Assembly (NCBI GenBank): GCA_014529385.2
Contig: CM043965.1
Coordinates: forward strand, 65,259,190 to 65,323,189
Reading direction: 5' to 3'
DNA: 64,000 nt
Source of the DNA: Adiantum capillus-veneris
Lineage: Eukaryota > Streptophyta > Polypodiopsida > Polypodiales > Pteridaceae
The position numbers and the translations under genes were made by a program. The notes below the pieces were generated by a model. That model was given only the letters and a program-made list of their open reading frames with translations, ran no database searches and had not been told where the DNA came from. This document shows positions 10,340 through 20,307 of the stretch, piece after piece; within the stretch, counting starts at the first letter, position 1; each line of letters opens with the position of its first letter.

Positions 10340-13231
10340 CAACCATGAGGACCCCAAATGCCAAGGGAGTTTCTGCCAGCAAAGCATCATCTTCAACATG
10401 CAAACTCAAAGAATAGAGCCAAAGCACAAAATGAATCCCAACACAAGGGCTAGTGCAAAACAGTTCAAGGTTGCTGATATCGACTCCGAACGGACCTCAC
10501 TCCTCTTGATGAATCAAAATTTGTCAACAAGTTAAGAGGTGGTATGCAATTCATTGGCATCAAGCTCGTGTTAATTAAACGGTGCATGTACACTCCATGT
10601 GCTTGATGTGACATTTGGTACTGTAGGGCATCACACCACATTTAATCTATATCTCAATGGTTTTCTTTGATGTTTTTTTACATTTCAGGTAAGAATAAAA
10701 GGGAGGAGTAGCCTCAACAAACCAAGTTTTGTTACACAACACAAGGCCTGCATGAGGAGGTACGGCCTTAGTTTAGAAGGCAAACTCCGGAAGGACCTGA
10801 CTGATAAGCCACCCGAGGAGTATTCCCATAGCCCGAGCGAGACTCTCCGAGAAAAACAAAAATCAAGCAAACCCTATCATATAACTACAGAATTGGGCTA
10901 GCACAAAATTAGCTAAATGATTGATACATTACTAAGTCATGTTTATTTCACATTCTATAATAGCAAACATGTCACACATACAGTATAGAGAAGCAAATTT
11001 TACAAACATAAATTTAGACCTAGCAGTTACCTTTTGAATGCAACTAGCATATTTACAAATAGAATCATTCATGATTTTCTCCTCCTTTTTCTTAACACCA
11101 TCCTTCGATATTCTCAACCTTGATTTCTCTACGTGAGCATGAAACTCAGCCATTTATACTTTCAAATGGAAAAACATCGACACTCTTGTATCAATTGAGC
11201 TTCCCAATTAAATATATATAGAATTTGAAATTTAATAAAAAAAAGTAAGATATCACCTCATCAAAGGGTACGACGAGACCCTTTAAAATGCTTCTTTCTC
11301 ACAAATGCAATTACCTTATGATCTTTCTCTATCAGAGCTCATAAGTAGTCATCACGATTTGCCACACAAATAATTGAGCTATTGATTATTTTGTCTCGCA
11401 ATGAGTTGCAACCAATGCATATGTAGTCATGCTTAAACAAAGAATTGCAACACAATAATCACTATAGAACATCTTAACAATGAGAAAACTCACAAGTTCA
11501 ACTTTTGCAAACGTATAAGACTATTTAAGAAACTTCATTGGATCAATGATGGTGCATAATGATTTTCTTTCATGATATTGAAACTATTTTTAGTTACGGC
11601 TTGCCATGCAACTGTGACAATGATTAACCTCCCAAACATATAATAGAATATTATACAAGGATCTCAAGTGTGGCTTTGACGCCAAGTCATCCTCCAACTA
11701 TGCCCCAAGCCTCACATATATCATGTAAATCACAAGAAACCAATACATTAATAAATTTCAACAAGAGAATACAATTCTTCCTAGGCCTATAAAAATTGTC
11801 AACTTCATGCATTGATTCAATCTCTATATTTTGTTTGGCTTTAAGTTTTAAACATTCTAGAGATTGCATTGAAGTGACTTGATCACTACATTCAATGGTG
11901 ATAGATGATCTTCCTGCGCATTGTCCCTTCTTCATGGAGCCTCCCCTAGAAGAGGGGCTAAAACCATGCAAAACATCCAAAAACAAATCAAGTTGAGAGA
12001 GGAAAAAAATCTATAAAAATAATCAATGTTGACACAAACAAAGCACAAGATTGCTCTGAATTTCACGTTGATAATCCTACCTTCCTTATGTCAAACACCC
12101 CTCAAATTAGTCTGACAACAACACGATCTGTTTTAAGGTGTGCAAATAGTCCCAATGAATGAGGCTTCAATATGCATACACAATAATTCATATCTCATAA
12201 AAAGACCAAAATTGGATTAGTTAGAAATTCAACTTTATTTATTAACAATTTAGCATTAGATAGCCGTATCCAAATCGAGAGGCAAACTCAAATTGTGGCA
12301 TGGTTAAGCTTAAGAGGTCAAATATCAACAAAGGACTCTTCATAGACCTCTTTTTTTAAACAAGATACTCGCTACTTAAAAGGGAAATGAAATTAGTACC
12401 CTCTTATTATTCTTAGGATAAACAAAAACATAGGCTTAACCAAGCTTTTAAACAAGAAAAAGTAGCTTTTGTGTTTTCCATAAACAAGCATTCATATCCT
12501 AAACAATCATGTGAGCATCATTTACAATATTTTGAAACATTTCCAGCAATATTGAATCTATCAATCTCATACATTTTTCATCGCATTCCAAAAGTTATGT
12601 ATTGCATCAGGTACGGGAACCCTCTTTTAGCACAATGCAAAACCTCGCTGCAAAGATTATCCCATTTGATATTAGCATAATGATGTGGTTCTTATTTCAT
12701 CTCCATAGGTCACCTTCATGATTTTGCTGCTATTTTTCATGTTCTTCCCATTTAGTGTTAATGTGACCCTATATTTGGAGGCCAAATTGGGGACATCTTC
12801 ATATCTCAACTCCTTCCAAATCCATCAGTGGTGCCACATATGGATTCTAGGGGTGTCTCATACCCTACCATGTGCAAAAGATATTTTTCCAAACACTGCA
12901 AAGCTCTTGTCGCATAGCTCTCATTGTATCTATTGCATCTGTTAAGAGCTCGATTTGGAGGATCTTCAAAAAATACGATGGTCATGAAAAATTCAAGCAA
13001 TCTCTACAAACTCTTGTCTCTCTTAGATCGTAGAAATCAGTGATTTGTATCATCACTCCCTCAAAATACATCTATAGCAATGCAAAGAAATTTTGGGGGA
13101 ATCTGGAACCTACGATGCTCACGACAATTCAGGCAATCTCTGTAAACTCCAATCGCTCCTAGTTCCTAGAAGCCAAGGCTTTGTACCTCTATTCCCTCCA
13201 AATCCATCCACGGCGCCGTGGATAGATTTTG
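10340..13231. other. AT-rich unassigned region
   Basis: About 2.9 kb with no frame that I recognise. Short frames such as 11986-11687 (minus) have no family features. A diverged direct duplication of about 136 bp is visible at roughly 12950-13210 (attca.gcaatctct at 12991 and 13127). Confidence 0.5.
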
Positions 13232-14082
13232 TGTCATAAAATATAATATCTAACGTTACCAAACGATTTTCTCATATTAAACTGATCACTTAATATGGGA
13301 AAATAAAAGGGGAACAAGTGTTAGGATATAGATATGTGCTTCTAGACCTATCTCAACACGGGACCAAAAAAAGAAATGGATTCATCTCAATAGGGGTCCA
13401 AAAGGAGACGGTCTACCAAAGAGCAATGTGCAATAAGTGCTTCTAGATTTACCTCATCAAGGGACCAAGAGGAGATATGGTTACATCTCAATAGGGCTCC
13501 AAAAGGAGGTAGTCTATGAAAGAGCAACGTGCATCTAATGGAGCTTAAAATACCTTAGGGCTAGCTTCATTAAAGACCTCCAAAAGTTAGCGTTAAAATT
13601 TCATTTGACCTTAGGCAAGCTAGGGCTAACCTTGAGGTGGAAATCCTACCCAAGCATGAGATGCTAAGATGCTTAAAGTGGTTGTGGGAACAATGCCCAA
13701 AGCTTGACGTGATTTTTATGCTTAAATGACTAAGGTTCTTGAAGTGTTCAATTCAAAGATAAACTCTCAAGAGGCATAATTGGTTTTCATGCTTAATTGA
13801 CTAAGTGCTTGAAGTGCTCAATTCAAACCAACTGACTTAAGAAGAAGACACATGTCGAAATCCTCCACATGTGGCCCTCATGATGTGCTTGAATCCTATT
13901 GGATAGGCTTTATAATACGAGAGAGAGAGAGAGAGGTGGGCCAAGCATGAGAGGGGGTATACTCTTCCCCACACACACACACTCATTGTGTGGAGTGCAA
14001 AGTGCAATAGCTCCATCTCCTTCTCCAAGCTTGTTGAGAAGTTGAAAGCCCACACCAACACTCTTGGCTATGGAATGCAAAT
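13232..14082 (+). repeat. Inverted gypsy LTR fragment (plus-sense), truncated
   Basis: This is the reverse complement of the promoter-proximal part of the gypsy LTRs at 17016-18619 and 48927-50118. It starts TGTCATAA and follows the LTR for about 850 bp, then joins the RT frame of element G in opposite orientation at 14080-14084, where both sequences share AATCC (GGATT on the minus strand). It contains small (GA)n and (CA)n runs at 13920-13936 and 13972-13983. Confidence 0.8.
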
Positions 14083-16599
14083 CCTTATTTGATGATAGCC
14101 ACTTTTTAGGTCAATCCTACTGAAGTAGGTCGATCCTTGTAGCTTATCAAATAGGTCTTCTACCCGTGGAACGGGAAACCTATTCTTGATAGTGATCCTA
14201 TTTAGTGCTCTATAGTCGACACACATACGATATGTGCCGTCTTTCTTTTGCACTAATAGAACAGGTGAGCAAAATGGAGATGAGCTTGGCCTAACCATAC
14301 CCTTCTCAACTAACTCATGCACTTGCCGCATAATCTCCTCTTGTTGAGCTTGAGAAACTCTATAAGGAGGTTTATTAGGCGGTGAACTTCCTGGAAGAAG
14401 TTCAATTGCATGGTCATCATTACCTCGTTTAGGAGGTAGATCACAAGGGATGTCGTCAATAAAAACATCTTGAAACCCCTTGAGAAAATTGGATAACTCT
14501 AATTCCTTTTGGTTGCTTTTATTTTCTTTTGTTAAAGCATTAGGTTCATTTTGAGAATCTTTAACAAAAATCATGTACACGGAAATAGAGCTCTTTATTG
14601 ACTTGTTGAAAGCTGGTGTATGTACAATGGGGATGGTGTTACCCATTTCCTTAGCATTTATATACATGTCTTTTTCCCTGAACTTAAAGGAGATTCTCCT
14701 TTCAGGAAATTTAACATCGGCAGCCAGGCGGTCAAACCATGGTGCCCCTAGGATTACATCCTCATGCTTGAGAGGAGAGATAAAGAAGTCCTCTTTGTCC
14801 ACATAGCCTTGGACATGAAGTCTCAATTTCCCGATTAAGGGAGTGACTGAAGCTTCTTGCCCCTTGAAGGCACTGTCTGCGGGTAGGACATCTCCCATCT
14901 CGTAGGATTGTATGCCTAGTTTGGTGGCTAACTCCATAGATATAAAATTGTGAGTAGAACCAGGGTCAAAGAGAATAAAAGCATCATGTTCTCTTACCTT
15001 TCCCCAAGCATGGCATAGAGGAGATCCTTTGTGATGAGTTTGGTGAATTTCCTCCTCTTGGATTTCAACCAAGGAAGCTCTAGGAGGATCTTGGCGGTTG
15101 TTCTTTTGGGGACAAGCGCGGTACGCATGCCCTTGTTCACCGCACTTGAAACATCGGTTATCCTTACGATAACGCTCAAGCTCTTCAGGAGAGAGTTTAT
15201 TCTTACCTTTGTAAACTCCCTTTTCTTTAGCTTTGTTGGAGTTGCCCTTAGGAGACTTTTGGACATTGTCCTTCCCCTTAGGCTCATTGGAACCCTTGTT
15301 TTCCGGGGGCTTATTATTTCTTTTTGCCCCCATTTGGAAATTGATTCGAGAGGCCACCATAGTGTGGTGTATTACCGCCGGTATGGTACGTGGTCTTTGG
15401 GAGTTGACATACTCCGCCATTTCTTCGGTTAAGCCCGCACAAAATTGTTGCTTTTTCTCTCCAAAATCCAACTTTTTGAAGACATTGGCTTTGAGTTGTA
15501 GGTCCCAAAACTTGTCTACATATTTGTGGATAGATTCATTGGGAGAGAACTTTAAGCTTCGCCATTCGGTGAGTACTTTGTCTTTGGCATCGTTGGCCAA
15601 AAATTGCTTCATAATGGAACCTCTTAAAGCTTTCCATGTTCGTGGAGCTTCACCATTGGCTCGTAGGCTAGACCACCATTGTCTGGCGAACATTTGAAAG
15701 TGCATAGCTACATGGCGTAGCTTAGAGGACTCCGTGAAGCCCTCATCTCCAAACACCGCATCGAATTGCTGGATAAAGGCCAAGACTTTGTCCGTGGCAC
15801 CAAAGGTACCATCATAGGTAAGGAAAGAGATGCTCTTCCCTCCCTCTTTGAATTTCTTCAGCTTGCACGACCTCTTCCATGCGGCATAGGATTTCCTATG
15901 GCCTCTTCTTTTTGATGGTTCAAAAGTTGCACCATCACTTTCTTCAGAAGGTGAAGAATTTGAAGAAGGTGGAGAAGAGGGTGACCTCTTTCTCACCTTT
16001 TTCTTGTCCTGATCTTTGTCGTCTTCACCATAGCTTTCATAAGAGGAAGAGAATGAAGAAGATGGAGAAGAGGGTGTCCTCTTTCTCGCCTTTTTCTTCT
16101 CTTGCTTTTTATCATCCCTCTTCGAATTGTGGTGACGAGAAGAATACGATGGTCTTTTCCGCTTTGGTGGTGATGGAGAGCGTTTAGCCCGCCGTCTTCG
16201 TGGAGCCATCTCCGCCGAGGTGGCGGGAGACTCGCTTCTTTCTCGTTCCTTCGGTGGAGGCTCTTGAGTTCTCCTTTGGGAAGGAGATGCATCATCAAGA
16301 AGTAAATTCTTGATCCCTTCATAAGGATTCTCTTCTTCTTCCCGAATCGGAGAGAGACCTCTTTTGGGAGTCTCACAAGGAGGCTTCCTAGGTATTCTCT
16401 CGTCATGGTGATGCGCTTGGAGAATCCCGTGAGCACGGAGCTGCCGTTGCACTTCACTTTGGAGAGATGGATTGCCCATGGTTTGTTGAAGCCTAGTAAC
16501 AAGATAGTTAACAAGCATTGAAGCATCATTAGTAGCTTGCTCATGAGCAAAATCAAAGTTATCAACATTAATTTCACTCTCTTCACTATTGTCAGCCAT
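14068..16599 (-). pseudogene. Gypsy G Gag-protease-RT polyprotein, 843 codons, 3' truncated
   Basis: Long open frame starting at [10 protein letters not shown]. Residues 114-215 are an Arg/Ser/Pro/Lys-rich region with RSPSPPK and RKRTPSSP type blocks. Residues about 255-395 are the retrotransposon Gag core ([19 protein letters not shown]). The zinc knuckle [14 protein letters not shown] is at 483-496. The retropepsin is at about 540-640, with active site DPGS instead of DSGS or DTGA and with ILGAPW at 616-621. The RT start is at about 765-839 ([29 protein letters not shown]). The reading then runs into inverted LTR sequence that supplies the last four residues and the stop, so the catalytic RT core, RNase H and integrase are missing. 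The preserved length suggests recent origin or selection on Gag. I call it a truncated element. Confidence 0.9.
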
Positions 16600-17000
16600 T
16601 CTAGCAACTTTTAGGTGTAAACTTTTTAGGTGTACTTTGGCACTTCAAGCCCTAGTTTCTACTCCTCTTTACCCCTTTAGAAAAAGCACTCAAGCTACTG
16701 TACCCGTGGCTCCAATACCATTACTTGCAAGGAATAGAAGAGAGGGTCTTTCAACACCAAAACAGCACCGGCTCTTGTCAAGCTTCTAATAGCTCAATAG
16801 TGGTTAAGCCATAGGCAAGCCCCGTAGGACTCCACTATTAAGACCATAGCTCTCGATGGTGATGCCCCGTTAACTGCACAAAGGCAGGCGCACTGCAAGG
16901 CTGAAAATCCCTATTCTACTTACTCACAGGCAATTAATAATACCAACCATTTGTAGCTAGCTTGAGGACCTCCCTTCTTGAGCAAGAAAAGAGAAACCTT
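16600..17000 (-). other. Gypsy G leader with conserved stem-loop
   Basis: Non-coding leader between PBS and Gag. It contains an 8-bp inverted repeat AATAGTGG (16796-16803) and CCACTATT (16832-16839), matched at the same place in two related leaders by AATAATGG/CCATTATT. Confidence 0.7.
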
Positions 17001-17014
17001 GAGCTCTGATACCA
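17001..17014 (-). other. Primer-binding site of gypsy G (tRNA-iMet type)
   Basis: The minus strand reads TGGTATCAGAGCTC, one base from the LTR edge, complementary to the initiator tRNA-Met 3' end. Confidence 0.9.
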
Positions 17015-17015
17015 A

Positions 17016-18619
17016 TGTAACATTTAATGGCCTAATAACTTATGTGTAGCGGAAATTAGCATGAACATAGTGGGCATTTCATTAGAATAGATTCCTAATG
17101 AGAATTACAAGAGTGCTTGGGTGGAGAGAGAGCAACAAAAAGCATAACACCTAGTTAGATAGCATCGACAATACTTTCAAAAGAGAGAGAAATTAAGTTA
17201 TTGACAATAGTTGAGGACCGGATTTGTATGGAGCCAGTCCCCCCTCCAAAAGGCTTTGTATTATGGTTTCTCCCATCAAGAGAGACATTGTACAATACAA
17301 TTCTTTGTGTTCCTTCAAGACTAGCTAGTGCAATGAAGATGGAAACTTCATGCACTAAGAAAAACACTTAACAAACACAACTTGAATTATCCCCGTTCTC
17401 AGACCCAAGACCTCACACACCTTCGAAGATGGTGAGAGCTAGCAGGGTATGAGAGTAGATTGAGAGGAAGAAGGAGTATCTTACGAGAAAGATGTACATC
17501 TCCTCACATAATCACTCATATGTAGCATAGCTTAGCTTCGTAATTAGCTTGGTAGAGGAGATGAGCATGCATTGAAGCTTGGCTCTTGGTTGGATTTGCA
17601 TCCACATGCCAAGAGAGTGTTGATGTAGGCTTCTATCTCACAAGCTTGGAGTAGGTGATGAGTTCTCCATTAAAGCTTGGGAAGAGATAAGTCTTCTCTT
17701 TCTTCACACATGAGCTTGTGTGAGTGTGTGTGTGATAATGCCTTCCAAAAATCAGCCCCCCCTCTCTCTCTCTTGGGCGAGCCCTCTTGCTAATTGCTCT
17801 TGTTGAAGCCTCATTGGCCCTCCCCAAGTCAAGCCAATTACAATTAAGCAGCATAAGTGATAGCCTTCTGACATGTGTCCCCCTTTCCCCTTTTGTGAGA
17901 GCTTTAGGTAATTAAATAATTAGACTAAACTCTCATTGGACCCCTTTGCCTCCTGGCCAATAGGAATTAGGCAGGCCATGGGGCCATGGGGCTAATGAAT
18001 GCTCAATGGACCCCTTGGGAGACTGCCCAATAGTCTTCTAGGAGACTTAATTCTCATTGGTTTCTTTTATTAAATGTTTTTAAATTAATTAAACTAGATT
18101 TACTCTAGCTTAATTCTCATTGGTCCACTTCAAGGGTCATCCAATAGAAATTGGGCACACCTTGTGGGCATCTGGCCTAGGGAGCTGACATGTGTCCCTC
18201 ATTCCCTTTGTGTAAAGGGAGCCTGTGTGTGTGTGTGTGTGGCTTTCTCTCTCATCCCCTACCTTTAGGGCTCGCCCCCTCCCATGTAGGGATGTGCAAA
18301 GACTTTTAGGGCACACACAAAGCATCCAATTTTCCCTAGGGTTGACCTTTGGACACAACCTTTGAATTTTGGAACCTTAGCATTTTGGAAGTCTTAATGG
18401 GCTGAACCTTACGGTCTTTTTAGCCCATTGTTGCACATGGCTCTTTTGCAGATGGCCCCCCCTTTGGATCCCTATTTTCCCTCCTTTGGATCCCTACTGT
18501 GGCCGGTATGCTAGCTTAACCAATATTCTAGCTTTTTCTCCCCTGGCCTTCCCCACATTAAATGATCAGTTTAATATGAGAAAATCATTTAGGAGAATTA
18601 GATATTGATTATTATGACA
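17016..18619 (-). repeat. 5' LTR of gypsy G
   Basis: On the plus strand it starts TGTAACATTTAATGG and ends TTATGACA (TG..CA), about 1.6 kb. It is homologous along its length to the LTRs of element F (40119-41598 and 46060-50118 without its insert). No partner LTR in the same orientation remains; the left end of G is replaced by an inverted LTR piece. Confidence 0.82.
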
Positions 18620-18925
18620 TCTCTTTTCTTGCTTAAGTAGAGAGGTCCTTAAGTAGCCTCTTAATGGTTGATTTTGTTAATTATATTAGGGCAAGTGGGA
18701 CTGGGATCTATTATCGATTTTGTTGAGCCCACTATGTGGGATATGGTGCACACCTCGGGAGCTTTGGTCTTAATAATGGGGTCTTTGTAGACTTTCCTAC
18801 GGCCTTACCATTATTGAGCCATAAGAAGTCTGAAAGGAGCTATCCCTCGGCAATTAAGCTATGTTAAACTCACTCCACTACTCTCTATAATTAACCAATT
18901 CGAGCAGTGGGTGTAGACATACCTA
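18620..18925 (+). repeat. Gypsy leader fragment in plus orientation
   Basis: This is the reverse complement of the F leader at about 45760-46040, including its stem-loop (AATAATGG at 18772-18779, CCATTATT at 18808-18815). It abuts the outer edge of the G LTR but has the opposite sense, so it comes from another copy of the family into or next to which G moved. Confidence 0.75.
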
Positions 18926-19544
18926 AAGGCCTCTATTCAAGCAAACAAGGACCAACTTCTGGTGTATGAAGGTAAAGAGGCCCGGGGGATTCACTCTATA
19001 TACAAAATGGGATGCCACTTGCGAGCAGACAACTTTGATAAAACCCTTGTATACGACTCTTATTAGGGAATATGACCCCCCTTTCTACGCTTATACAACA
19101 ATCAATGAAGAAAACTATCATACCCCTATCTTACATATCTGGCTACTTGTCCAATTGTGACCCATCTGAATTGCTCAAAAAACATGGTAATAAAGTTGTG
19201 CTAGGTTCTCCGTGTAAATTTTCATCTATACAAACTCTTTATAGCTTCATCCCTCAAAAAATGAATTATAATCACAAAACAAGCAATTGATACAAAACAT
19301 TGTTAGTTCTTGCATGTATCTTTGTAGCTATTGATTGACAAGTTTGAGGGTAGTCTCTTTTGGGAAGCCATGATTTTGAAACACAAAAACTTCCTCTCAT
19401 TTTTCCTCTTTCTCACTTCTCCCCCCCACCCTTATTTTTAAACTTGAGAGAAAAATTATTGGGGGCCTGCCCCTAACTTATATGCTTATGTAACTTGTAA
19501 AAAAAACCCCCTCCCCTGCACTCACGTGGTGTAGTAAGTTTTCC
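18926..19544. other. Unassigned
   Basis: No supported feature. Confidence 0.4.
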
Positions 19545-19709
19545 ATGGTGAATCCCTTGGGTAAAGAGGGCATGACAAAAAGTTTGATAGAGTACATTAA
19601 TATCCTAGAAGCACGCATTGTTCTATTGCGGCAGCAAATCCTTGTCCTTGATGAAGAGATTAGAGAGGTTGAGGCCAAGCTAGGAGTAAGTTGGTGCTTG
19701 TTACAATAA
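19545..19709 (+). CDS. Small coiled-coil ORF or exon, unrecognised
   Basis: A 54-codon frame beginning MVNPLGKEGM with a heptad-like helical stretch (LEARIVLLRQQILVLDEEI, then REVEAKLG). A consensus-like donor GTAAGT directly follows the REVEAKLG codons near 19687, so this may be an exon rather than a complete small gene. It faces the 3' end of the minus-strand spliced gene. I do not recognise a family; it could be a fragment. Confidence 0.35.
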   Translation: MVNPLGKEGMTKSLIEYINILEARIVLLRQQILVLDEEIREVEAKLGVSWCLLQ

Positions 19710-19994
19710 CACGAGGTCTTCAAACATATCCAGAAGCTTCAAGATGAGGTTCAACAACAAGAAGTATTGTATTTTTGGCTTATTGCATTGTGTATGACTG
19801 TTTAAAGTGTTTTCTTTGCACGTGGTTTGGTAATTTGGCATGTTTGACTTCTTGACTGGTTTATTTGCTGACATTTTTAAGTGTCTCTACATCCTCCACT
19901 TTATCCGCAGTTTCCAATTCTGGGATCACAATAAGGTTTAGGGAAAAAAACCAAAATCTGTTTGAACAAAATGAAACACTACATATATGCACTT

Positions 19995-20222
19995 CATTAC
20001 CTTTCTGCTTGTCGGTTGGGAGCTTACTGGAGTCACGTCCAATGGTTTCCTTGCCATGTTTCTCAACCACGAAGGGTTCAGCCTTGAGGTCCTCCACTCT
20101 ATCCCCACTTTTTACAACAGCCTTGCCATGCTAGAAACCCTCAGATAGCTCTATGTTGTTCTCGTCAAGTTCAAACAGTTCTGTATTGTTCTCGTCAAGT
20201 TCAAGCATACGAGAACTTTTGT
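19995..20222 (-). other. Possible terminal exon, uncertain phase
   Basis: The minus frame contains a 12-codon tandem block LDENNTELFE / LDENNIELSE, a TAG, then a Lys/Glu-rich stretch ending LPTDKQK at a possible donor GTAATG. The phase does not match the preceding exon D (20412-20308), so an exon is missing from my model or this part is decaying. Confidence 0.3.
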
Positions 20223-20307
20223 CAGCATTGGTTTTTGTGAAGAAAAAAATCATGTTAAGGGACTTATCTCATGAAAAGTGGATTTAAGATGAGTATAGTG
20301 AACCCAC

